Shown here: in pieces, positions 28,738-37,402 of the stretch
Position numbering within the stretch: position 1 is the first letter of the stretch
How the letters are laid out: each line of letters begins with the position of its first letter
DNA from: Chloroflexi bacterium HGW-Chloroflexi-6
GTDB lineage: Bacteria > Chloroflexota > Anaerolineae > Anaerolineales > Villigracilaceae
Length of the DNA: 64,000 nucleotides
NCBI GenBank assembly: GCA_002840685.1
Contig: PHBU01000016.1
Coordinates: forward strand, 1 to 64,000
Direction of reading: 5' to 3'
Made by a program: the position numbers and the translations under genes
The notes under the pieces: model-generated
The model's database searches: none
What the model saw: the letters and a program-made list of their open reading frames with translations, nothing else
What the model was told of the DNA's origin: nothing

Positions 28738-29067
28738 ATGAGCGAGTGGAAAAGCGATTACCAAAGAGAACTGGCCCTGGCAGCCGCAGCGCGTGAACGC
28801 AACAATGAAGGCCAGGCGCGGGTTTGCGCCCGGCGCGCTGCTGGCGTTGCCATCCGTGAATATTATCGGCGGCAGGGGAAACCCATTACCATCCCCAGCG
28901 CTTTTGACCTTCTTAAGCTGTTGATGGATGATGTTTCACAACCCGAGGCCGTTCGCCAGTCTGCGGCATCTCTGACCTTGCGCGTCAACGAGCAGTTCAA
29001 GCTGCCCGTTGATGTTGATCTCGTTAAAGAAGCCGAGTCGATTGCTGAAGCCCTGTTGCCAGAGTAA
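28738..29067 (+). CDS. Small helical protein of unknown function
   Basis: A 109-residue, all-helical, charged protein with no recognised motif. A helix of ARVCARRAAGVAIREYYRRQ (26-45) is followed by a loop and two further helices. The arrangement recalls HEPN-like bundles, but the RxxxxH RNase motif is missing. The ATG is preceded by TATAAT at 7 nt, so it is probably leaderless. A strong terminator follows 23 bp after the stop. Real gene status rests on codon use, promoter and terminator. Confidence 0.65.
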   Translation: MSEWKSDYQRELALAAAARERNNEGQARVCARRAAGVAIREYYRRQGKPITIPSAFDLLKLLMDDVSQPEAVRQSAASLTLRVNEQFKLPVDVDLVKEAESIAEALLPE

Positions 29068-29090
29068 GGTGATTTTCTAACTTTCCCCAA

Positions 29091-29132
29091 AAAGCGCCAC
29101 ACCCGGATTTTCTGCTCCGGGTGTGGCGCTTT
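29091..29132. terminator. Bidirectional terminator
   Basis: A perfect 17-bp stem (29091-29107 with 29116-29132) has an 8-nt loop, between convergent genes. Confidence 0.85.
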
Positions 29133-29162
29133 CCATTTATATGGTTGATGTTATTCGGTATG

Positions 29163-29420
29163 CTAAGCAGATTGCCTGGAGCGCCCGATCAGGTAGTAGG
29201 CTACTCGCGCCAGGGTCAAGATCAGCAGACTGGCCGAAAGCACCCCGCCCAACGTGAACAGAACTGCCTTGCGCCGTTCTGAAAATTTTTCCACCATCAC
29301 TTGCGGCGCGGAATCCTGAATGCGGCCGCGCACCGTATTAACAAAAGCGTGCGAAGGTGTCACACGCAGCAAAGCCTGCGACAAACGAGATTCGATGTGT
29401 TGTTCGTGTTCTTTTTCCAT
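29163..29420 (-). CDS. Small single-pass membrane protein after degV
   Basis: An 85-residue protein. An acidic N-terminal helix (MEKEHEQHIESRLSQALLRV) is followed by a polar linker, a membrane helix at about 50-72 and a basic tail GRSRQSA. It lies downstream of an ECF-type sigma factor and DegV, where an anti-sigma factor often sits, but no zinc-binding HxxxCxxC is present. ATG at 29420 is chosen; a TTG at 29432 overlapping the degV stop is possible. Function unknown. Confidence 0.6.
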   Translation of the reverse strand: MEKEHEQHIESRLSQALLRVTPSHAFVNTVRGRIQDSAPQVMVEKFSERRKAVLFTLGGVLSASLLILTLARVAYYLIGRSRQSA

Positions 29421-29424
29421 AAAC

Positions 29425-30267
29425 TCACTCAATAGGGTAAAAAATCAATCCAACCGTACCTGGCCCAAGGTTGGCGGCAATTGAAATCGAAAGATCCGTC
29501 AGGTAGGATTCTTTGACATTCAGGGTTTCACATGCTTTTTCCAACAAACTCTGGCCTGATTGCGGGTCACGGGCATGTACCACGGTCAGGTTGATGGGCC
29601 TGTTCCCAACTTTCTCTTTGGCCATCGCCACCAGCCGCTCCAGCGAAGCGCCGCGGGTGCGCACCTTCTCGGTCATATTCAGAACGCCATTCCCCAGTGT
29701 TGCAATCGGCTTGACATTCAAGACCGAGGCCAGCGCTGCCTGCATTGCGCCCACCCGCCCGCTCATGCGGGCATAATTGAGCGTATCCAGGGTCAGGAAA
29801 ATGTCGATCTTCTCACGCATGGCTTCCAACTGTTTGACGATCTCGTCAGCCCCACGCCCGGCGCGTTCCAAGATGCGGGCTTCACGACACAGCATCCCGA
29901 TCCCCGCCGAGCCGCAAGTTGAATCGAAAGGAATAACATTGAAGGTTCTTTGCAGTTCGCGTGCAGCGGCCACCGCTGAATCGAAGGTTCCTGAAAGTTT
30001 GCTGGTGATATGGATCGAAAGGATGGTATCGCCTTCGTTTGCGATCTTCTTGTAGAACTCAACAAACTGGTGCGGGGTTGGCTGGGAAGTTTTGGGCACT
30101 TTGCGGGTCTCGTCCACCAGTTTATAAAAGCCCTCGGTATCCAGATCTACGTTTTGCAGGTATGTTTTCTCGCCAAATTGGATGTTGATGGGAACGACAT
30201 GGATGTCAAATTCCTTCAACCACTCCTTGGGCATATCGGCAGCCCCGTCCGTCACAATATGGATCAT
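29425..30267 (-). CDS. DegV-family fatty-acid-binding protein
   Basis: A 280-residue two-domain DegV/FakB-type protein. The N-terminal IVTDGAADMPKEW (4-16) matches the family, and Ser/Thr in TSQPTPHQF and HITSKLSGTFDSA line the ligand site. RxG-type contacts lie in NYARMSGRVG. FakB proteins bind an acyl chain while FakA phosphorylates it; no fakA is near. It lies 12 nt after the sigma factor gene and overlaps or abuts the small membrane protein gene, so the three form an operon. Confidence 0.9.
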   Translation of the reverse strand: MIHIVTDGAADMPKEWLKEFDIHVVPINIQFGEKTYLQNVDLDTEGFYKLVDETRKVPKTSQPTPHQFVEFYKKIANEGDTILSIHITSKLSGTFDSAVAAARELQRTFNVIPFDSTCGSAGIGMLCREARILERAGRGADEIVKQLEAMREKIDIFLTLDTLNYARMSGRVGAMQAALASVLNVKPIATLGNGVLNMTEKVRTRGASLERLVAMAKEKVGNRPINLTVVHARDPQSGQSLLEKACETLNVKESYLTDLSISIAANLGPGTVGLIFYPIE

Positions 30268-30279
30268 GCCAGTCTCCTG

Positions 30280-30840
30280 TTATTCGAAATCGACCACATT
30301 CTCAACCTGATCGCGCAAAGCCGTCAGGGTGCGGTGATACAAACTTTTTACAGCGCCCTCGCTGCGTCCCATAATTGCGCCGATCTCTGCATTCGACATA
30401 TGCTCGACAAATTTCAAGATCAGCAAGGTTTGACGCTCTGAAGGCAAACCGCGGATCAGCTTGAGCAGGGCATCCCGCTCCTGGGTCTGCACCAGTGAAA
30501 CTTCAGGCAGGGCATCCCGGGCGATGATCGGCGTTTCAGTGATCGGAATTTCCTGCCGCCGCGAGCGATCACGGTGCCAGTTGGCAACCAGATTGTGAGC
30601 GATCCGATACAACCAGGCCGAGAATGGCACACCCCGGTCGGTGTAGGTTACGATGTGATTCATCGCCCGCTGGAATACCCGCGCGGTCAGATCTTCGGCG
30701 TCGTCCACATTACCGGTGCGGTAATAAATATAGTTGAATATCCGGTCAACATAACGCTCATAGAGCATCCCGAAAGCATCCCGGTCGCCGTGTGACGCAC
30801 TGGCAAGAATGGCTTCATCACTGATTTTTTCTTCGGCCAC
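30280..30840 (-). CDS. ECF-type RNA polymerase sigma factor
   Basis: A 186-residue sigma-70 family protein. Region 2 is at about 20-90, including DAFGMLYERYVDRIFNYIYY and AWLYRIAHNLVANWHRD. Region 4 is at about 122-180, with LPSERQTLLILKFVEHMSNAEIGAIMGRSEGAVKSLYHR. No region 1.1 or 3 is seen. It starts with GTG, preceded by AGGAAGA. It leads an operon with degV and a small membrane protein; an anti-sigma factor of known type is not adjacent. Confidence 0.92.
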   Translation of the reverse strand: MAEEKISDEAILASASHGDRDAFGMLYERYVDRIFNYIYYRTGNVDDAEDLTARVFQRAMNHIVTYTDRGVPFSAWLYRIAHNLVANWHRDRSRRQEIPITETPIIARDALPEVSLVQTQERDALLKLIRGLPSERQTLLILKFVEHMSNAEIGAIMGRSEGAVKSLYHRTLTALRDQVENVVDFE

Positions 30841-30993
30841 GTAGTTATTCTTCCTACCGGCAGAAGTTTGAATATTAAAACCCTGCCGAGTTTAAAAGGT
30901 TTCTGGACTAATTCGAGTATATCATGTCAGATTATGGATTTATCTTCGCCACAGCACTATAATCGGGTAATTCACTTTCAGGAGAAGTTAAAT

Positions 30994-31635
30994 ATGAAGC
31001 TAACCAGTATCAATATCGGGCGAGAGCAAACCCTTACCCGGCCCAATAAAACAGAGCAAACCGGGATTTTCAAACAGCCGCTGGCTGGCCCCGTTCAGAT
31101 TACCCGCGACGGACTGCCCGGCGACTTTATCGGTGACAAAAAACATCACGGCGGTCCCGATCAGGCGCTCTACATCTATGGTGAAGCGGATTACGAATGG
31201 TGGGCAGCGGAACTGGGAAGGGAACTCTCTCCCGGAACCTTTGGCGACAACCTGACGATTGAGGGTCTGTCCAGCGCTGAGTTTGCGATTGGCGACATCT
31301 TACAGGTAGGTGAAGTGACTTTGCAGGTAACCTCCCCGCGCATCCCATGCGGCACCCTGGCCGGGCGGATGGGTGACCCGCAATTCGTCAAACGTTTCCG
31401 CGCTGCTGAGCGCCCCGGCCTGTACTGCCGCGTTTTGCGTGAAGGACAGGTGCAAGCAGGTGACCCGGTCTCCGTTGAACTTTATGGCGCGGAGCGCATC
31501 TCGATCCCCGAATCGATGCGCGATTATTACGAACCCGAATTGAGCGCAGCTGCCATTCAGCGCTACCTGGATGCGCCGATCGCGATCCGGATGCGGGATG
31601 AAAAGCTGGAACAACTTGAAAAGCTGGCCGGTTAA
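30994..31635 (+). CDS. MOSC-domain protein (YiiM-like)
   Basis: A 213-residue MOSC protein. The N-terminal beta barrel starts SINIGREQTL; the GDKKHHGGPDQALYIY segment (about 45-60) and the conserved Cys in SPRIPCGTLAGRM match the YiiM group, which reduces N-hydroxylated compounds using molybdenum cofactor. ATG 30994 is chosen because AGGAGAAGTTAAAT precedes it; an upstream in-frame ATG gives an unlike N-terminus. TATAAT at 30958-30963 may be the promoter. Convergent with the DUF998-like gene. Confidence 0.88.
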   Translation: MKLTSINIGREQTLTRPNKTEQTGIFKQPLAGPVQITRDGLPGDFIGDKKHHGGPDQALYIYGEADYEWWAAELGRELSPGTFGDNLTIEGLSSAEFAIGDILQVGEVTLQVTSPRIPCGTLAGRMGDPQFVKRFRAAERPGLYCRVLREGQVQAGDPVSVELYGAERISIPESMRDYYEPELSAAAIQRYLDAPIAIRMRDEKLEQLEKLAG

Positions 31636-31640
31636 AAAAA

Positions 31641-31676
31641 ACAAAGGGAGTTGGATCATAATCCAGCTCCCTTTGT
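31641..31676. terminator. Bidirectional terminator
   Basis: A 16-bp stem with one G-U (31641-31656 with 31661-31676) and CATA loop, flanked by A-runs left and right that give U-tracts for the minus strand. Confidence 0.8.
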
Positions 31677-31693
31677 CAAAAAAACTTTTGTGA

Positions 31694-32374
31694 TTAATTG
31701 AGCTTATTATTGCGCGCCCCAAACGCCTGGGCCATGACGCTGGCGATCGAAGCATAAACGATAATCTTTTGGCCAACAGCCTGGATCAGCATCCCGGAAT
31801 AGGTATCGACGCCCGGGCCAAACTCGAGCAGCAGCATGTAAGCCACTAACAGCCCGAAGAAAACAACGAAGATCATCTGGTGACGGCGCGGAGTTCCCAC
31901 CTGGCGCATGGCAACCGTATAGCACAAAACTGCCAGCGGAAACAGGCGAAAGGCCCACATCACAAATTCGGTGTGGGCATCGAGATACAGATTGTGCGGA
32001 GTGAAAGCCACGCCGATAAAGCAAACGCCAGCTGCAATTCCAATCGCCGATCCGATCAGGCTCAGTTTTTTTGCTCCCGCATGCCGCCAGAAAAATTGCG
32101 GAAAGGCCGCGAAAAAGAGCATCAGCCCGATCCCGACCAGGGTCAGGGCCAGCGTAAACAGGCTGTTGGCAATCGGATTGGGCTGACCAGCGTGGCTAAC
32201 GGTCATGCCCAGGTCGCTGAAAAAATTCTCGAAAAACGAATAGCCAATAGTGGCGGGGTCGCTGAAAGTGCCGCCTGGGTAAAAGAACATCGCCAGCACC
32301 GTTAGCAGGGCAAACAGTCCGCAGGCCCACAGGACAATATCAAATACGGTTTTACGCCAGAAGGGATGAGTCAT
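31694..32374 (-). CDS. DUF998-like integral membrane protein
   Basis: A 226-residue protein with six predicted membrane helices. The first periplasmic loop carries FFSDLGMTVSHAGQPNPIAN, matching the conserved SDLG/SELG region of DUF998 and Frag1-like proteins. No catalytic residues are known. The start overlaps the end of the methyltransferase gene by 4 nt, so the two are translationally coupled. Confidence 0.7.
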   Translation of the reverse strand: MTHPFWRKTVFDIVLWACGLFALLTVLAMFFYPGGTFSDPATIGYSFFENFFSDLGMTVSHAGQPNPIANSLFTLALTLVGIGLMLFFAAFPQFFWRHAGAKKLSLIGSAIGIAAGVCFIGVAFTPHNLYLDAHTEFVMWAFRLFPLAVLCYTVAMRQVGTPRRHQMIFVVFFGLLVAYMLLLEFGPGVDTYSGMLIQAVGQKIIVYASIASVMAQAFGARNNKLN

Positions 32375-33087
32375 CCGTCATTCCTTTGCCAGATTTGATA
32401 CAACCCCAACTTCCCATTTTCGCCGTCAGAATAGAAGGTTTCGAGGATGCTGAATCCGCTTTGACCGGCGAGGTCGGCCATTTCGGCTTCACTGAAGTGA
32501 TGGGCGTAGCGCAAGCCTTCGCCGCCGCTGCGCCAGTCGAGCAGGTAATCGCCTTCGTCCACCTCGGCGGCTGAAAGTTGGGCGCGTTCCCAGGGTTGGA
32601 TGCGCTCGCGCAGCCTGTCGGAGTTGAGAAACTGCCAGTTGGAAAGCGCGAAGCGCCCGTCGGGTTTGAGCAGATCTCTCGTTTTTTCGAGCATAGCGAG
32701 GCGTATCGGCACGGAGGGGATGTGGTGCAAGACGGCAAAGGCGCAGATAAAATCGAAGGGTTCTGTATCCAGTCCCCAGTCGGCAGTCAGGTCGACTTCT
32801 ACAAAATCGATCGGAAAGTCGGCGGCGGTACGGTTGGCGGTGTTCATCAGTGGAGCGCTGAAATCGAGGCCGGTGTATGCGCCGCGAAAGCCGCTTTGCG
32901 AGAGGATGTTGGCCAGCTCGCCGTTGCCGCAGCCCAGGTCGAGGATTCTTTCGCCGCCATGCAGTTCATCGAGAATGCGGCGCACACCGGGCTGGACGCG
33001 CTGGCGGGTCGCCGAAAAGTGCGCGCCAAACGTCTGGTAGAATTGGCGATTAAGTGCGATAAGTTTGCGGGCTGTTTCGGTCTGCAT
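32371..33087 (-). CDS. Class I SAM-dependent methyltransferase
   Basis: A 238-residue Rossmann methyltransferase. Motif I LDLGCGNGELA lies near 48-58, with an acidic residue in YTGLDFS, and motif IV/post-motif FDFICAFAVLHHIPS near 115-130. The C-terminal EGDYLLDWRSGGEGLRYAHHFSE region resembles the Trm9/ALKBH8-type tRNA wobble-uridine methyltransferases. That is notable because a tRNA wobble-uridine enzyme (Elp3) is encoded divergently next door. ATG 33087 has no ribosome site, but TATAAT lies 6 nt upstream. Confidence 0.82.
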   Translation of the reverse strand: MQTETARKLIALNRQFYQTFGAHFSATRQRVQPGVRRILDELHGGERILDLGCGNGELANILSQSGFRGAYTGLDFSAPLMNTANRTAADFPIDFVEVDLTADWGLDTEPFDFICAFAVLHHIPSVPIRLAMLEKTRDLLKPDGRFALSNWQFLNSDRLRERIQPWERAQLSAAEVDEGDYLLDWRSGGEGLRYAHHFSEAEMADLAGQSGFSILETFYSDGENGKLGLYQIWQRNDG

Positions 33088-33093
33088 AGTTTG

Positions 33094-33099
33094 ATTATA
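33094..33099 (-). promoter_or_regulatory. -10 box of a likely leaderless methyltransferase transcript
   Basis: Minus-strand TATAAT ends 6 nt before the ATG at 33087. On the plus strand, overlapping TATAAC (33096-33101) could serve the divergent elp3. Confidence 0.5.
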
Positions 33100-33118
33100 A
33101 CTTTTGACTGGTAAAACA

Positions 33119-34771
33119 ATGGAAATTACCGAAAAACACCAATCCTGGCGGGACCGCAAAGCCCTGACCGATGAAAAAATGATCCTGGCGCGCCAGATTT
33201 TGTCTGAACTGCGCGCCGGGCAGGATATTTTAAAAACGATGCGCGCCCACCCTGCGGCGGATGGTGGCCTGTTGGGCAAGTCGGTGCTGGTGGCCGCTTA
33301 CCAGCAGATGGTCGCAGCGGGTGAGATGGATCCGGACAGGGCGCTGCTGGAAATGATCCGCATGAAGCCGGTGCGGACCTTGAGCGGGGTGACAACGGTG
33401 ACGGTCTTGACCAAGCCCTATCCGTGCCCCGGAAAGTGCATTTTTTGCCCGACCGATGTGCGGATGCCGAAGAGCTACCTGCCTGACGAGCCGGGTGCAA
33501 TGCGCGGCCTGGAGCATGCTTTTGACCCTTATGCCCAGGTTGCATCACGGATTGCCCAACTGGAAGCGGTCGGGCACCCCACGGATAAGATCGAACTGCT
33601 AATTTTGGGCGGCACCTGGAGCGCCTACCGGCGCGATTACCAGGAATGGTTTATCAAGCGTTGTTTTGATGCGATGAATACCCCCCTCCTGGCCTCCCCG
33701 GAAAATGGGGGGAACGGTGGGCCCGAAGTCTGTCTCCCCGGCGAACTGGCGGCGGCACAGGCCTTGAACGAAAACACAGCACACCGCAATGTGGGTCTGG
33801 TGATCGAAACCCGTCCCGATGAGATCACGCCCAAAGAACTGGCCTGGTTGCGCTATTTGGGTGTGACCAAGGTTCAGATGGGCGCGCAAAGCCTCGATGA
33901 CCGTATCCTTGAAATGAACAAGCGCGGCCACGATGTGCAGTCGACGCGCCGGGCGGTGGCGTTGTTGCGCGCGGCCGGGTTCAAGATCGTGCTGCACTGG
34001 ATGCCCAACCTGCACGGCGCAACCCCGCAGGGTGATCGCGTTGATTTTGCGCGCCTGTGGGACGGTTTTTGCCCGGACGAGATCAAAATTTACCCGAATC
34101 AATTGCTGGCGAATGCCGAATTATATGAAGTCTGGCAGCGCGGAGAGTTTCATCCGTATAGGACCGAAGAACTGGTCGATTTGATCGCCGATATCAAGCC
34201 GACCGTGCCGCGTTACTGCCGCATCAACCGCGTCATTCGGGATATCCCCTCGACCAACGTTGTTGAGGGCAACAAACGCACCAGCCTGCGGCAGGATATC
34301 CATGCCGAAATGGCGCAGCGCGGGACGAAATGCCAGTGTGTGCGCTGCCGCGAGGTGCGCAAAGCAACTGTCGATGTTTCGGCGCTGAAATTGACTGACC
34401 TGGTCTACCCGGCGGCGAATGCCGAGGAGCATTTCATCTCGTTCGATACGCCCGAAGATGGGCTGGCCGGGTTTATCCGCCTTTCTCTCCCGGCGGCGGA
34501 TGCGCCTGAAACCGGATTGACCGATTTGGAAGGCGCAGCGCTGATCCGCGAGGTGCATGTCTACGGACAATCCCTGCCGGTCGGCGCGGAATTGGGCGGG
34601 GCCGCCCAGCATATTGGCCTTGGCACACGCCTGCTCGAAGAAGCAGACCGAATTGCCCTTGCCGGCGGATTCAAGCGCATGGCTGTCATTTCGGCGATTG
34701 GCACGCGCAAATATTACCTTGATCGCGGCTTCGAGCGCGGCGAGTTGTATCTGGTCAAGCCGCTCGGGTGA
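33119..34771 (+). CDS. elp3: tRNA uridine(34) acetyltransferase Elp3 (radical SAM + GNAT)
   Basis: A 550-residue bacterial/archaeal-size Elp3. The radical SAM core (about 75-380) has an iron-sulfur Cys set C103, C107, C110 in CPGKCIFC, GGTW (about 165) and MPNLHGATPQGD. A Cys-containing KCQCVRCREV zinc-type segment follows, then the GNAT domain (about 390-550) with QHIGLGTRLLEEAD as acetyl-CoA loop. Elp3 attaches an acetyl-derived group to wobble uridine of tRNA. Bacterial Elp3 is known from Dehalococcoides, another member of the Chloroflexota. The start is at ATG 33119; ribosome site weak. Confidence 0.93.
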   Translation: MEITEKHQSWRDRKALTDEKMILARQILSELRAGQDILKTMRAHPAADGGLLGKSVLVAAYQQMVAAGEMDPDRALLEMIRMKPVRTLSGVTTVTVLTKPYPCPGKCIFCPTDVRMPKSYLPDEPGAMRGLEHAFDPYAQVASRIAQLEAVGHPTDKIELLILGGTWSAYRRDYQEWFIKRCFDAMNTPLLASPENGGNGGPEVCLPGELAAAQALNENTAHRNVGLVIETRPDEITPKELAWLRYLGVTKVQMGAQSLDDRILEMNKRGHDVQSTRRAVALLRAAGFKIVLHWMPNLHGATPQGDRVDFARLWDGFCPDEIKIYPNQLLANAELYEVWQRGEFHPYRTEELVDLIADIKPTVPRYCRINRVIRDIPSTNVVEGNKRTSLRQDIHAEMAQRGTKCQCVRCREVRKATVDVSALKLTDLVYPAANAEEHFISFDTPEDGLAGFIRLSLPAADAPETGLTDLEGAALIREVHVYGQSLPVGAELGGAAQHIGLGTRLLEEADRIALAGGFKRMAVISAIGTRKYYLDRGFERGELYLVKPLG

Positions 34772-34776
34772 TTGTG

Positions 34777-35292
34777 ATGGAGAGTCTTCTCGAAATCCTG
34801 TGGATCTTTGTTAAGGTTAACCTGTTAAGTACCTCCGGCCCGGCCTCGGTCGGTTTGCTCTACCAGGAGACGGTCGGCAAACTGGTCACCGAAGGCGAAT
34901 TCGTGCAGGCGGTCGGCTTTTCATCCGTTCTGCCGGGCAGCGACGCCATTCAACTGGCGATGTATATCGGATACGCGGCCGCGGGCATCCCTGGCGGATT
35001 GGTGGCGATGGTTGGCTCGATTTTGCCGCCCTTTCTGTTGATTTTGGGGGCGGTCATGGTTTTACAGCGACTGCGGCGCGAGGTCTGGTTGAGCAGTTTT
35101 GTGGATGGCTTGGCCCCGGCCATTGCGGTTCTGATGATGGTTACCGCCTGGAAGATCTTTGAACGCGGCGGCGAGACTGGCTTGCTGGGCTGGGGAATCG
35201 GACTGGTCAGCCTGGTCGCGATGTTCTTGAATGCTCCGGCACGCATCGTGGTGCTGGCAGCGGGTTTGCTCGGAATTTTTCTCATCCAATGA
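34777..35292 (+). CDS. Chromate transporter, N-terminal half protein
   Basis: A 171-residue single CHR domain. The motif FVKVNLLSTSGPASVGLLYQE and the VGFSSVLPGSDAIQLAMYIGYAA segment are CHR hallmarks, followed by about five membrane helices. It is a short-chain CHR protein that must pair with the next gene product. It starts just after the elp3 stop; a GTG at 34768 overlapping that stop is an alternative start. Confidence 0.85.
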   Translation: MESLLEILWIFVKVNLLSTSGPASVGLLYQETVGKLVTEGEFVQAVGFSSVLPGSDAIQLAMYIGYAAAGIPGGLVAMVGSILPPFLLILGAVMVLQRLRREVWLSSFVDGLAPAIAVLMMVTAWKIFERGGETGLLGWGIGLVSLVAMFLNAPARIVVLAAGLLGIFLIQ

Positions 35293-35825
35293 ATGTGCCA
35301 AAACTTGCAGTTTGGCGGCAATTGCTGTGGATGTTTTTGAAAGTGAACCTGCTTTCACCCTCCGGCCCGGCCTCGATCGGCCTGCTTTACGATGAAGCGG
35401 TCGGCAAGATCATGAGCGAAGAACGATTTGTAGAAGCAGTGGGGCTTTCGAATGTTCTGCCGGGCAGCGAAGCCCTCAAGTTGGCCATGTTCGTTGGTTA
35501 CGCCGCAAGCGGAATTTCGGGGGTGGCGGCGGCCTTGCTCGGTGCGATCTTGCCCCCGACAGTGATGATGCTGGTTGTGGCCGCCATCTTGCAACACTTC
35601 CAACAGGAAGCCTGGCTGGACAAATTTGTTTCGGGCATGAGTCCGGCCGTGGCGGCCTTGATGGTGGTGGTGGCCTGGGAGTTATTCCGCGCAGGGCGTG
35701 CAAAGAAAGTAACCAAACGCGCTGTGTTCATCGCTGTTCTGAGCCTGGCAGCCCTGTTGCTGGATGTTCCTTCGCCGTTGGTTTTGCTTGGGGCTGGTGT
35801 TTTGGGCGTATTCTTGTTTCGATAG
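35289..35825 (+). CDS. Chromate transporter, C-terminal half protein
   Basis: A 178-residue second CHR domain homologous to the first (FLKVNLLSPSGPASIGLLYDE; AVGLSNVLPGSEALKLAMFVGYAA). ATGA overlap with the preceding gene shows co-translation. Paired short CHR proteins take up or export chromate or sulfate with opposite membrane topologies. The pair looks like an ancient in-place duplication. Confidence 0.85.
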   Translation: MNVPKLAVWRQLLWMFLKVNLLSPSGPASIGLLYDEAVGKIMSEERFVEAVGLSNVLPGSEALKLAMFVGYAASGISGVAAALLGAILPPTVMMLVVAAILQHFQQEAWLDKFVSGMSPAVAALMVVVAWELFRAGRAKKVTKRAVFIAVLSLAALLLDVPSPLVLLGAGVLGVFLFR

Positions 35826-35838
35826 AGGGTTGAAGAGA

Positions 35839-36678
35839 ATGAACTTTCATTTAATGGCTGTTACAAACGGAATCGAAGCAAGCTGGGCAGCAATCGAGTA
35901 CGCTGCCTGGCTTGCAAAAAACATGCACAGTCATTTATCCTTGCTGGGGATTGTTGAAGACAACGATGCCGATCACCCGGTCGAGGAGATGTTTGGCCAG
36001 GCTGTGGCGCTTTTCAATCAGGAAGATATTCAACATTCATTATTGGTACAAAATGGCCAGGCCGAAGACAGCATTGTTGCCTTCGACCGCCAGCAAGATG
36101 ATTTGCTGTTCGTTCTTGGGCCACTCGGTCGCTCGCCGTTGAAGAGGTTGTTGGCTGGCCGTTCTTTTCGCCAACTAATGGCCGAGATCAAGTCGCCGAT
36201 TTTATTTGTACCCTCCCGGCGGCTGCCGGTGCGAAAGGTATTGGTCTGCATGGGTGGATTAGGCTACAGCGTGACCGCCGAACACCTGGGGATGCAGATC
36301 GCCCAAACCCATGCGGCCACAGTCACGCTTTTGACGGTTATCCCGCCGATCGAGTTTGATTATCCCGAAGCGCGGCGGATGCGTGCCGCACCCGATACCC
36401 TGCTCGAAAGCGATACACTGACCGGGCGCTATTTGCGGGCCGGACTGCAAACCGCCCGTGAGATGGGCGTCGAGGCTTTGGTAAAAATCCGCCAGGGGAT
36501 CGTGGTAGAGGAGATCCTGGCCGAAATCAAGACGGGGGAATATGACCTGGTGTGTATGGGCTCCACCTACAGCTCACACGGATTGCGGCAGTTTTTTACC
36601 CCCAATGTCACCGCTGAAGTTGCCGAAGCCATGGAATGCCCATTGCTGACAGCGCGTTATCACGAAGAAGAAAACTAA
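35839..36678 (+). CDS. Tandem universal stress protein (UspA-like)
   Basis: A 279-residue protein with two Usp domains (about 1-132 and 133-275). The second domain carries VCMGSTYSSHGLRQFF, a degenerate G-x-G-type ATP loop; the first has FVLGPLGRSPLKRLL. ATG 35839 follows GAAGAGA; earlier in-frame starts lie inside the chromate transporter gene. It is 13 nt after the transporter and probably in the same operon. Its end overlaps the convergent acetyltransferase by 4 bp. Confidence 0.82.
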   Translation: MNFHLMAVTNGIEASWAAIEYAAWLAKNMHSHLSLLGIVEDNDADHPVEEMFGQAVALFNQEDIQHSLLVQNGQAEDSIVAFDRQQDDLLFVLGPLGRSPLKRLLAGRSFRQLMAEIKSPILFVPSRRLPVRKVLVCMGGLGYSVTAEHLGMQIAQTHAATVTLLTVIPPIEFDYPEARRMRAAPDTLLESDTLTGRYLRAGLQTAREMGVEALVKIRQGIVVEEILAEIKTGEYDLVCMGSTYSSHGLRQFFTPNVTAEVAEAMECPLLTARYHEEEN

Positions 36679-37226
36679 CCCACTCGTTTTGACATGATGA
36701 TATCGGGTTTTCCTGCCCCGTTGGCATCGGGGATAACGCCAACAATGGCGTAGCCCTGCTTCTGGTAAAACTCATACGGATGCCCCTTCAAATTGCGGAT
36801 GCGGGCAATGTGCTCCCAGACATTTGGATACAGATCCACGCCCGAAAGGCTGGTCATATCGTCTTCATCGTCCGTGCCCAGGAAGATGGTTGCGCCGCCG
36901 CATGTTTTGACTTGATTCTCAAGATCGGCCACCAGCGCCTGCCCAATCCCTTGCCCCTGAAAGGCCGGGTCGACCACCAGCGGATGCAGCTCCCAGGCCT
37001 GACCATCATATTCGGGCATCGCGCCCACCCAACCCAGGAGCCTGCCTTCGTCATCCAGCGCAGCGCGGGCGATCTTACCCGCTTCGAGAGCCTCGTGAAC
37101 TTCCTGCCGGGCGGATTCCATGTCCGGCCAGGCATTTGGCCAATGCTGGCGGAATCCGTCCACCAGTTGCCGGGCAGCCTGTTCGATCAGATCGGGTTGT
37201 CCGGGTGATAGATCTATGATTTTCAT
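36675..37226 (-). CDS. GNAT acetyltransferase resembling aminoglycoside 6'-N-acetyltransferases
   Basis: A 183-residue GNAT. The acetyl-CoA loop VDPAFQGQGIGQAL is at about 88-101. The C-terminal block GVDLYPNVWEHIARIRNL and HPYEFYQKQGYAIVGVIPDA strongly recalls chromosomal AAC(6')-I enzymes of Gram-positive bacteria. Such genes may confer low-level aminoglycoside modification or acetylate another amine. CGGAG precedes the ATG. Resistance activity is not shown. Confidence 0.8.
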   Translation of the reverse strand: MKIIDLSPGQPDLIEQAARQLVDGFRQHWPNAWPDMESARQEVHEALEAGKIARAALDDEGRLLGWVGAMPEYDGQAWELHPLVVDPAFQGQGIGQALVADLENQVKTCGGATIFLGTDDEDDMTSLSGVDLYPNVWEHIARIRNLKGHPYEFYQKQGYAIVGVIPDANGAGKPDIIMSKRVG

Positions 37227-37402
37227 GGCAAGACTCCGGGGATTAAATATTGCAAAAATTGACCTTGAAACTCAGGCCCAACGAATCTGTAATGAACGGT
37301 TTTCTAGGAATGGGGTTTTAATAAATGCAGGGAACAAAATTATTACTCTTTGCGTCTTTTCTTAAAATTTATCGTATATGTTAATTGACGAGGAGCTAAA
37401 TT

